From Chimonanthus salicifolius (Eukaryota > Streptophyta > Magnoliopsida > Laurales > Calycanthaceae), in the NCBI GenBank assembly GCA_013350335.1, contig CM023542.1, positions 2,542,001-2,606,000 of the forward strand: a DNA stretch of 64,000 nucleotides. Reading direction: 5' to 3'. The notes under the pieces are model-generated. The model was not told where the DNA came from and made no database searches. It was given only the letters and a program-made list of their open reading frames with translations. Made by a program: the position numbers and the translations under genes. Shown here one piece after another: positions 13,501 to 25,500 of this stretch (position 1 is its first letter; each line of letters opens with the position of its first letter).

Positions 13501-16500
13501 TACAATACAGAAAAGGGGGAGGATTCTCTCTGTAGATCTTTCCTTTATTTCTTCTTTTCTTCTGCATATTTCCTTAGTTTTATTAAAATATTCAACACTT
13601 TCTCCCTCATATCTCTAGCCTCTTCCCATTTCACTAGGTGAATTTTCCTCGAATTCTCTTTCCCTTCCCACATGAAGTCGCTTTGAATTTTCTCTAACTT
13701 TTTTGCCACCCCCTTAGGTATTTCGTGCAAGGAAAGATAGTAGGTGGGAAGATTCACCGAGCATGATTTTTCTTTCCACTTCAATGCAGGAGAGTATTTT
13801 GATAAGATTCATGGCTTTGATGCACTATCTTACACTGAACTCACAAGCCACACCAAAACCCTAAACTCATATGTAACGCCCCGTCCCACCAGCAAAATAT
13901 TGTCCGCTTTGGGCCCACACAAACCGAGGGTGTAAACATATCTCTGGTACAATTTGAAACGATCCGACTCCCCAAACATGACATTGTCTGCTTTGGGCCC
14001 TTGTGTGTAGCCGAGCCGAGAACGGCTCTGGGCCTAAGGGGGGTGGATTGTGAAGCCTCGTGCCCAGCCCACCTGGGCATGTGGGAAGGAGTTCCACATC
14101 ACCCAAGATGGGGATGGGGAAAGGAGATTTATGAGAGGGGGAGCCCCTCTCCAAGCATGAGGCCTTTTGGGCTTGGTCAAGTGGGCCCGGTTCAGGAACA
14201 AAACCGTACGGGCTCAGGTGGGGCCCAAAGCGAACAATATAATGCTTGGGAATCGCGTTGCTACAAATGGTATCAGAACAGGGTTCAACTCTCAGTTGTG
14301 GGTGTGGACAGAGCCGGGTACGGCTCTGGTTATAAGGGGGGGTAGATTGTGATACCCTTGTGTTGTGGGCGTTAGTGGGAGAAAAAATAGTCAGGTTGGG
14401 CGTTACTTGTCCCACATCGCCTATGATGGAGAGTTGATTATGGTATATTTGAGGATGTCTCCCTCCTTCTAGCAAAAGGCCTCCTAGGCGTGAACGGACC
14501 ATGTGCTAAGAACAAAACCTTGGGGTTGTTGGGTGGGGACCCGAGGGCCTAAAGAGGACAATATTGTGGTTGCGTACTCTGATACCAAAACGAGGCCTTT
14601 TGGGAGCAATCTTTGGGTTGGCTCGCCAAAGCAAAGCCGTGCGGGCTTGTGTGGACCCAAAGCGGACAATATTGTGCTGGCGGGATGGGGCGTTACAGAA
14701 AAGGCCCTGGAAATTTATTACCGTAGTTAGAGAAATTAAGAAATCATGTTCGAACTATGAGTTCTCCTTTGCGCAGGTTAGGCGATCAGCCAACGATGTT
14801 GCGAATTTCTTCGCAAGATTGGAGTTGACTCGACAATTGGTGGTGTATTTCTCTTGTAACTAATAGGGGTGAGGGTTAGGGAGTGCCATGGGGCCTACAT
14901 TTTGGAGTTCCATTGTATTTAAACTCAATTGTGTAGGACTCTATAACTTTTGTTTGTTTTCTCTGTTCTTTATTTTGGGTTTAAGTCTCTTAGACTCTGT
15001 CATGTAGTTGTAAGTTGTAACGTTTCTTATGTTTCAATATATTTACCATCTTTTTTTTTTTTTGAAAATTAATATTTACCATGTTGTTATCGCTCAAAAA
15101 AAAAATTAGAATGAAAACATAGAACTCAAAAATTTGACCTTGAAATGATGATGATGAAAATATAAAAAAAATAATGTTGTCAAAAGCAAACTTCTTTTTT
15201 CCTTAGTTCACTACACCAAATGGTAGAAATGCTTTCATCAACAGAAACATATTCTATGTGTTGCCAACCAATTCCCTTATGAGGAGATCAATAATAATGC
15301 CTACTATAACATAGAATGGAAACATAGAACTAAGAAAGTTGACCTCAAAATTACGGTGACAATGGAATTCAAAAAATGTTAGATCAAAAGGAAACCTTTT
15401 TTTCCTCAGTTCTGAGCACCAAAAAGTAGAAATGCTTTATTCAAGATAAACAAATTGCTAAAACTAACATGGAAAATGAAAATTTAGGAAAATGCACACC
15501 ATAGACTTGAACGCTTGAATTTTGAAGTCACCATATAGAAATTTCCACACATTTTGACTTTGCACATGAGCATTCCTATATAGTTTTGTGAGAAACTCAT
15601 GCTTTCTTAGATACCTTTGACAGAGTTTTCTTAGATACCTTTGACACATGTTAATAAAAAATATCAACATATTGTAGTCAGAATTAGTTACTGCTAACTA
15701 GAATACTTTGGGTACCTAGCAATCATGGTATGTTGGAGGAATTTGCAATATACTCAACCAGCCATAATATTACAATGAGAAAATACATGATTCCATTTGC
15801 CACTGCTTAAACTATAAATTCTCAATGTAGAAATCTTAATCTAACCTGTGCACTATATCCATGAGAACAAGCAAGCCCAGCTCATGTGCTCTGTCAATCA
15901 AAGACTTAAGTTCATCCGGAGTTCCAAAGCGACTACTAGGTGCAAAAAAATTGGTAACATGGTACCTACAGAGCATACATAAAAAATAGTGATAATTAAT
16001 AAAATAAACAAAATAGCAACAATTGTTTTCATCATTTCTGGGAGAACATAGTACAGAGCAGAAGACAGACAAAAAGGTTTCAACAATTTATGCAAGTGAT
16101 ATCAAAATAATGATCACAATTTAAAAAATAACAATAAATATATAAAAATTATTCAATGGTTTTCATTGACATCCCATCATTAAAAATTTTGCTTAAAATT
16201 TTATTTTAACTCATCAATTAAACTCTAGTTAATAATTTAATATTATTTATAATATAATATCCGTGGCACGAGTTTGAACGGGCTTGACCATGGTTGAACC
16301 CAGCTGAACCTTATATAACCCGACCTTCCACCAAGACAATTTAAGGGACAGGTCAGTCTTTAAAACATTGCTCTGAACCAATGCTGATATTCTGTAATAA
16401 TCAAGCAGCCATCAACATTGTATACAACATTGTGTTCTATGAGCGCACAAAGTATATTGAAGTTGATTGTCACTTTTTTCACCATCATGTTTACGCAGGT

Positions 16501-19500
16501 CACATTCTCACTCCTTATTTGGAATTCAATGAACAACTTGAAGATATGCTCACCTAGGCCATCTGTCGATCACAACTTGATATACCTTAAGCAAGCTAGG
16601 CTTAATCGATATATTTGCACTAGCTTTGTAATGACCCATCCTTCTAGCATAATATTGTCCGCTTTGGGCTCGAAAAAACCGCACGGCTTTGCTTTGGACC
16701 CAAGTCTCACCTTTGGGCTCAAAAGGTCTTGTGCAAGATGGGAGGGGTGTCCCCTCATTTAATCCTCAACCCCTCCAAGTGTTAGGGCGGTATGGGACCT
16801 TTTTCCCTCCCATGCCGGCCCTCATACTCAGCCCCCTCACATGGGGTAGGAGTATTATAATCCACCCCCCTTAGACCAGAACCGTCTCTGGCTCTACCAC
16901 AACACACAAACACATGGGCAGGCACACAGGCAAGTTGAACCCATCTTCGATACCATGATGTAACGACCCGTCCCTCTAGCACAATATTGTCCGCTTTGGG
17001 CTCAAAAAACCTGCACGGCTTTGCTTTGGGTCCAAGTCTCACCTTTGGGCCCAAAAGGTCTAGCCGCCCCTCATACTCAGCCCCCTCACATGGGGCGGGG
17101 GTGCTACAAGCTTGAGGGGGAGTGTTGTAAATGTTGTAGTAATTTCAAATTTTACATGTGCATTTGACCTTTAGATTATATTGATTGTAAAGCGGTCTTC
17201 ATTTCCTTTTTTTCCTCGCCTTGATTAGCTCTTTGTGTTCTACATGTGCATATATCTTCTTTTGATTAAACACAAGAAATATAATACAGAGAATTCATCT
17301 CTCTTTTCTTCCTTCTCTTCCATTATTTTCTTCCTTTTTCCTATTTTCCTTCTAACAGCATGGTGGAAAATCAAGGCAAGATAGAGTACAGGCAATAAAG
17401 GGTTGTTCACCAATATCATCATCAGCCTAAAAAGGTCGTTCACTGATTGATAGTTGAAAGAAAAATGGAAAACATTAATTATCCCAAAAGAGAGAAGAAA
17501 GGATATGGCAAAAGAACATTCCCAAACACAAACAAAATAATGACAGGATGACTATATCAAAAAGAAATTCACAGATGGAAACCAGCATATCAAACCCCAT
17601 TAACCTATTCGAAGACAAAGTGCCAAATTTCCCTTCGAAAGATTCCCTGAAACAATATAAAGATCTACTACTTTGCTACATATCATGGAAAAAAGAAATA
17701 CCCAAAGCTTGCATAATATGAATGCTCTTGAATAGCCATAATCTGAACGGCATTGTATCCAAGCCTTTTTATGCGAGGGAGAACATCATCTCGAAAACTT
17801 GTATATGTGTTGATCTTCGGTTCCTGCAATCAAAGGAATGATAACAAAATAAAAATCAGAATCGGAACAAATGAAACAAAGAGATAAAAGAGAGCATCAA
17901 AAGAGAGTTCAATTGGGGATGACTTACATTACTGACAATATAATTATGTTGATGAAAGTGCATCCAGAGCTACTGACATTACAAAAGCAGATCATTCTAT
18001 TCTGCCATTGCAATATCAAATTTCCATTATCCAATGACCAGATACCAATCCATATCCCTACATCATATAGAGGGCCAGCTATCATGGGGCTGCCATGTAG
18101 TGCCCACCCATCCCCTACCAATGTATATGGCTGTGTTTGCATGAAGAGAACACCATCTTCTCATCCCTTACCCACCTATGTGTTTGAATAAGAACACCAT
18201 CTTCTCCCAGAGGAGGGGAAGATCCACTATTTATGGGCCCACTTTCTCCTGAAGAATGAATCCAAATGGGAGAAGTTTGACCTCGCTAGGAGAAGTCTCC
18301 CTCTTTTTATCTCTAATGACTAAAAAATCTCCATGGCTAGCAATACCAATCGATTCAGCAGCTTATACCTATTTTTTTCTCCACATACTTCTAATGTAAA
18401 ACAATCAGTGGCAGTTTCAAATTTGATGTTTACCAACTAATCTAATTCCAGCCAAAATCCACACATCTTAGAGTAATAGTGAATGAGAGATAACTCCCCT
18501 TATCGTAGATGGGCAGTTTCCTCATAGAGCTCATATATACGAGCAGGGTTATCATCATCAGGGTTAAAGCATGGACAGCGACTCATATTTCCTTGGTTGT
18601 GGGTAACGTGTACACCATTACCCTAATATGCTCTTCCATAGAGTGTAAAAGCCAAGCTTGGACCAAGCTATTATTGGCTTTCCAATCCTTGTACTTGGGA
18701 TCGGTCTTCGGAAGCTCCTTAGTCCTCCCATCAATGTAGTCCATCATATTTACACTAAAATACATCTTGGTGACACACGACAAGCTCTGATACCAAATCT
18801 AACGCAAAACAAGCTATGATACTGACGTGGGACAAGTCAAAATATCAGAAACCCTACATCAAATGATAGATGGATGCCCATATAAAAATGCAAATTGTGG
18901 ATAGTGCATTCTAAAATGACATGCAACCTATATTCATGATTCGCGCATGATATTAGTGAAATAAATTAATATTAAACAAAAAATATAACAAAAACTATGC
19001 AAACACACATCAATTAATCAAAGAGATTCAAAAAGAAGAATGATACCTACACATAAAGCCCTCAAGGTTGTCTTGATAGCCTTCAATGCCAAATCCCTCA
19101 ACATTAAATATATACCAAACCATATCACAGGTCTTTTAGATTTAAAAACCAGTCACCCAAGCAATGAGATAGGAATGTGGGAAAAGGAATTAGGGTTTGT
19201 TATATTTTTTATTTTCATGCAAAACAAGGTCTCAAATAGGTTCATAAAGTATGTTAGAGTTAGATTCATAGGTCTAAGATGGGGATTCAATGGTTGGGGG
19301 CGTAAAATAGGGTAAAACAGGGCAAAAAGCAGCTTGTCCATACAGTTGTACGGATCCATACAGTCATACTGACGTCCGTATGGACTGGTGGGTCCCAGTG
19401 GAGTTTTAGAGGCCAATGGTGGGGTCTGGTCCTAGTTTGGCTGGAGTAAGGGTTTGGATGAGGGACAACTATAAGGTGTAGAAAGAGGGGAAAAATGGGA

Positions 19501-22500
19501 AAAAAAGAGAGGAGAAAAGGAAAGGGAAGAAAAAAAATATAGAGAAAAAGAAGAATTTGAACCTCGAGTCACACAAGATTCCTTGATCATTAATTCATCA
19601 TCATCATCATTCTCGAAAGTGTCTCTTACAACTATTTATAAAAGAAAGACTCTTTTCGAAACCCTAGACACATGTGACTTGAGGCATGCATATGAACGAT
19701 CTCAAACCATAAATAAAAAAATGTCTCTAACAATCTCAAACCACATATGAACTACACAACATCACACTAATAAAATATGAGAAAGACAAATGCTCGAAAG
19801 GAGCTAGATCAACGGCTAGATCGATGCAATTCACCAATGAAAGACTCAAACAATAATAGATAGATCGAGCAAAATCTTCAAATCGACAGCTAGATCAATG
19901 CACAATCTGGGGATTGTGCAGAAATTCATCACCCAACCATAATAAGGCAAAATCTAGATTCTATTGCATCCTTCTTTGCTTGCATCCCATGATGTCCTCA
20001 TCACTTGGCCAAGTATGACCATTGAAAAATAGTTTGTTTCATTCAACAGTATCATAGTAAGTTTGCCAATAAAAGTAGAAACAGAGGCACTACTACGAAA
20101 GACATCATTTTTGTCATCCAAGGCCATGACGCACAATATAAACCAATTTGTTCAGTGCAAACAAGACTTTACAAATAAGCCAACAGAGGCATGCACAGTT
20201 CATAAAACCAACAAGTTCACAAAATCATATTGAATAAACCAGAAATAACAGATCTGCAACAATATCAACATCAAAATTGTCAAACAACAGGCCCCACAAG
20301 CACAGACAGCCAAAGACTTTGAATGCAATAGAAAACAGAGCCAAGGACGACCTGTGGAAGTAGGTTTCAATCACAGATGGTGGCCAATATGGCAGACCTA
20401 GGCCAAAAATTGAAAAAAAAAAAAAATGCTCAGCAAACGTCGAGACTACGCCAAAAAGAAAATGGTCAAAAGTGGGCCCCACCAAATCCAAAACCCTGAC
20501 CAATCCTAATAGATTGAAAGTAGATGCAGGGGTGACTGTGCAGACATAGGTTCAAAGTGTAGAAAGCATGTATCCATCCAGATATAAAAAAAAAACCAAA
20601 AAACTAGGTTTCCAGACGTCCTAGATCTGATTCTGTAAATGCAGTAAGATGGTCCCCACAAAACACAGATAGGCTAGGATGATCTGTACGGATTCTCCCT
20701 AGGGTTAAAATCAAAACTGGTGGTGAGATTTGAGAATCAAATGAGGGAAACAGAAGGAGATCTAAGGGTGGAAAGACAGTATCCAAGAACCAATAAAAAA
20801 ACTTTGGCCTAAAAAAGATGATGCAGAACCAGGAGAGGCTGTTAGGGCTCTAAGAAGCAGCAGAAAAGCTAAAACGGTCAGTCTTACTGATGCCATGATG
20901 AAGGAAATAATGGAAGAAGGGAAAAATAGAAATAATGAGAGAAATTGTTCAGTATTGAGTTGTGCAAATGTGGTGTATAAATTTTTATCTTATAGATATA
21001 GTATATAACGAAAAAGGGAAAGGCAACTCTAATGAATACAACAGTCTATGACAATACAAAAATATAGACTCCTTTCTGTAAAAGATAAAAGCCTTATTTA
21101 CACTATCACAACAATACCGAAATTCTCTCTAACCTGAATCTCCAAAGGTCCCTAAAATACTCACAAAATGGGTAATGAACTCAGTTACAAATTTTGGTCA
21201 AAATCAATTTTTCAATCCATCCAATATTTTAGCAATATCAATTGTTTCAGCCAAAATAATTAAATGGGTCATACTGCTGCCATACATTGAAATTTGACTG
21301 ACATTTACCGAAATTTTCTGAAATTTCAGTCAGAGATATGCCAAAATTTATGTTTCGGCCCGAACCCAAGCCAACAAATTTTTGCCAAAATTTCTTATCA
21401 TCCGCTGCCTACTCTTTGCCTCAAATCTCACACATCATTTTTCTCTATTTAAAGATAGCACACGAATCACTACCCCTCTTTCTGTTTCCTTTCTCTCCCC
21501 ATTATTTAGCATTCAAATGCCTACTTCATTTGCCAATAACATTTCTATTATAACTTCAATGAATACCACTATCAAAACGGCCACCTTGAGTGGCAGTGGT
21601 TTATTGATGATCCAAAAGAGTTGTACACATGACTTGTGATGCTTGAAAACAGCAAGGACGTGATACGGATAGAACAAGGATACACATTTTACACATAAAA
21701 GTGAAGTATATGGACACAATATTATACAGAAAATTATGTACTTTGAAGTATGTGGGTATCTTGCATGCAACCTATCTAGCAAAAAAAAAAAAAATTAAAT
21801 GCAAGTGACCTAGGTTAAGCCTCAAGTAGCATGATTTCTTTTCATAAGTACATACACAAAGGACCTTGGTGACAAAAGGCTCAGCACTAGCATATTTGGA
21901 ACACTAATACAATAGTATATATGGGAGCACACATACACCTATATATGTTGTACAGGATAGCCTCAATACACATACATATTGACTAATATTTGAAACCAGG
22001 CATAGGGATCCTGCTATAATACTTATTTCATGCGATTTTATTTCCTAATTGACTAATTAATATCTTAATAGGATTCCTTTTAAAAAGAGCTGAGTACCCA
22101 TCCTCGTTATCTTCTCAGAAAAATATTATCCTTATTAAACAATTTTGACCTATACTGTATGTGCATAGGGATTTGGGAATAACATGCTTGAAGTGATACG
22201 TAAAAAGAGCATCTTTCAGTAGTAAAAACTAATGAGTCCTATTTCGAATTTAAGTATGACCAAGTGGTGGAGTTTTCAAGGACCATGAGAAATGATAGTA
22301 TGTAGTATTGGCTTTTTAATTTATTCTTGCTTTTATCTTATTTATTTTTCTCAATGATCTTCATATTTCCTTTTTTACATTTATAATTTAATGTATCATG
22401 ACAATGGAAATTATATTTACTTTTTAAAGTAGTCTTCCTTCTCCTAACAATGAAGGCTACTATCTTAAACTCTTTTATCAATTATCTAAGCAAAATGTAT

Positions 22501-25500
22501 ATTTTGCTGTTGTTCTTGCATACTTTAATTTTATCTTTATGTTCTCGTTGATTTTTTGCAGCCATTATATTTGTAGCCTTGTGCATCGCGCAGGACCTTC
22601 TACAGGTAAATTACTATATATTAAAAAATGCGGTAGCAAGTGGAGTACTGACAGGGAAACCAAGTCCAACAGGTACTCTGCAAGATATGAAGGCATGTTT
22701 CCTCTTTCTTCTCCCAGCTAGTGAGCAATTAAAATGAAGTAGACATCGTGGCAATTCATAAAGTATTAAGAACTTTCAAGTCATAATTTGCATCATTATT
22801 ATGTAGTTTTATTCATTGACAGGGATTGACTTAATGAAATCAAATCCCTCTAAGGTCACCCTCATCTTTGGATGAACATAGATATGCAGTTTCCTCTATG
22901 GAAGTTTCTTTCAACCACATTTCTTCGTGCTATTGGCATAGTAGATACTTTGGTAAAGCATTGAGTGGATAGAAGGATTTTTTATAGCCACATCAGTACT
23001 TTGTATTTCATTACTTTGGTAAAGCATTGGGTGGATAGAAGACGAGTGGATTTCGTCCAAGGAGCCATCTGGATCCTTCTCAGTAAAATCTATCCTTGAA
23101 TTAGCTTATGCCGCCAACCTGAACTCACCGCCCTTGTGCAATCTCGCCTGGCATAACAAGATGCCCCCTAGAATCCAAGTCTTTATGTGGGCGGCCCTAA
23201 AAAGGAAGATCTCAGTAAGACTCAATCTAAGGAGAAGGGGTATCCTCTCAGAAAGCGCTTCGGTTATGTGCACTCTGTGCGGGGAGGAAGAGGAGTCTGT
23301 GGATCACTTACTGAGTGAGTGTCGGTTTACGTGGGGTGTTTGGTGTTCCTTTTTGAGGCTATTTGGATGCTCGTGGGGCATTGAGAAAGGTGTGGAGGGA
23401 GTGGTTGCAAGGTGGTCGGGGCGGGAAGGGAGAGAGAGGGGGGGGGGGTCGGGGTGGGTGCGGTGGTGGTGGTGGTGGTGGTGGTGGTGGTGGTTAGGGG
23501 GGTAGAGCTAGGTCAGCTTGGAAGATGGTCCTTCTATAGTTACATGGGCTATTTGGAAAGAACGAAATGGGAGGATCTTTGAGGATAAGAGGGGATTTGT
23601 AGGAGAAGTTTTCGAGAAGGAGAAATGGAACTTGATAGGATGGCTTCCTGTTTGTAAAGAATTTTCTGAATTGGCCCCGGAAGATTTCTACCTATCATGG
23701 GAAGGGTGTATGAGGGGAGTAGGGAAAGATAGAAAACCTAGGATTGATTAGGTCGTGCCACCTCAAGACTGTTTTAAATTTAATGTGGATGGGGCAGCAA
23801 GAGGTAAACCGGGTCCAGTAGAAATAGGCGAGGTCTTGTACGATGATGGGGGTAGGATGTTATTAGCTTTTTCTGATCCCTTAGGTATCATGAAGTCGAA
23901 TGAGGCGAAATTGAGAGCAATTAGGAAGGCGCTTCAGATTTGGTCTAGGTTTGGGAATGGTAAGCTCATTGTTGAAGGTGATTCGACTAATGCTATCTCC
24001 TGGGCTAGTAATAGGAAGTCCTCTCCCATGGAAACTGGTTACCATTTTTAGGGACATTAGTAGGTTGTGCAGGATGAGGGATATCATCTTCACATACGTT
24101 CCTCGGTCAGCGAACAATATTGCTGATTTTCTAACAAAAGTGAGAGTTCAAAAGCATAGACCCATAATGGCGCTTCTCTAATCTAATCATGTTTCTCTTT
24201 GGTGTATGGTGTGATGGGGAACTCCACATTGTATCTATACTATATATCAATGTTGTGAAAATCGAATCGTATCGTAAATCGTTAATACATCTTGAATCGC
24301 AAATCGTATAATCGTAAGATTTATAAGTGTTTTCCCTAAAAAATATTTAATATATGAAATAACGTAAAATATATCTAAAATGTAATAACATGAGCAATTC
24401 TCCAACTTTCTTTCAATATTAAGTAAATTCTATATAATCAGTTCATTGGAGCTCAAATTTCAATGCTCCAACTCCCAAAGGTATAAGACCAGTATATAAT
24501 CCAACTATACTGTGAGAAGTCAATAATGAACAAAAAAAAACCCTCAAAAAATCGAAAGGTCTTAAATGTTCCTCAACTCAAGCCTTAAAAACCATTAAAA
24601 CAAAATGTTTCATGCTTTCACACTCCTAATAACCCCATAATTCCATTATTTATACGAATCGTAAGATTTGTTGATAGATACGAATTGTTCCTCATATCAG
24701 ATCGTATGAATCGTAAGATACGAATCTTGTATCGTAAGATTTTAACAACCATGCTATATATGGTTTACATAGTTCTTAGATGTTTTTCTTTGTTTTCTTC
24801 TGATTGCCATGTATACCTCTCCTATACGTGGCTTTCTCTCTTGTATTTTCCACTTCTTTTAATGAATCCATTTGTTACTGTTGCAAAAAAAAATCTGGGA
24901 TCTTAAATATGCAACTATTTAATGGAGTTGGTTCTTTGGGTTTCTAGGTAATCCTATACATCTGGGATCTTAAATATTCAACTCTTTTACTGTAGAGTAT
25001 CTTTTTGTATTTCATATTTTTCCCAAAAATAATCATTACAAAGTACACCTAATATAATCGTACTTAAATTTGGATTAAGAGGCATCCTCCATTCTCCCAT
25101 GATCCCAATTTCTCAAACCAATATTTAGTATACCTTCCTAAAATTTTAACCATTAATGAGGCAAAATATGAAAAACAGCTCAATGGACAATTACAGAACT
25201 AACAAAAAGAAAACAAAACATTGAACACACTATTTTATAGAAGAACTCTATTTCAAAGTCCCAACAAACAGAAATCTATTACAAAAAAGTTGCCCTCAGA
25301 CCATATAACAACCCCTCTTTTGCGTTTCCATTTGGCAGATGTGAAAGTCAAATCACATGGAAATTTAGTCCTTCAAGTTTTGATATTTGTTGACTATAGA
25401 TTAACCTAACATAACAAGAATGAAACAATAAAATAGAAACTATAATCTCTACCGTAAAAAAGACATTTTTTTTTTAAACAATAACAAAGAACTTCATTGC

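Larger units (their letters stand above)
7107..13790 (-). mobile_element. LINE (RT C-terminus to RNase H), split by LTR insertions
   Basis: Read right to left, RT text runs 13784-13600 ([18 protein letters not shown], then HLVKWEEA), 13330-13100 ([14 protein letters not shown]), resumes at 9695 ([18 protein letters not shown]), and continues with zinc-binding RT text ([18 protein letters not shown], 9300s) and [10 protein letters not shown]. RNase H follows ([12 protein letters not shown] at 8790, then [13 protein letters not shown] to 8394). The reversed A-tail lies near 7111-7120. The missing intervals are the insertions at 13333, 9696 and 7304. The LINE is 5'-truncated and full of stops and shifts. 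Confidence 0.85.
23042..24893 (+). mobile_element. LINE 3' half (zinc-binding RT, RNase H)
   Basis: [17 protein letters not shown] (23065), [36 protein letters not shown] (zinc-binding RT domain), then RNase [16 protein letters not shown] (23772) and [15 protein letters not shown], ending [18 protein letters not shown] (24140). The A-tail is at 24885-24893. Frames are shifted at several points, and a G-rich/(GGT)n expansion interrupts the middle (23420-23500). A hAT MITE splits the 3' UTR. Confidence 0.85.

Noticed and set aside
13872..14697. A DNA transposon with 50-bp inverted ends
   Set aside because: The interior contains LTR primer sites and purine tracts, and no target duplication flanks the outer ends, so TRIM mosaicism is the better explanation.
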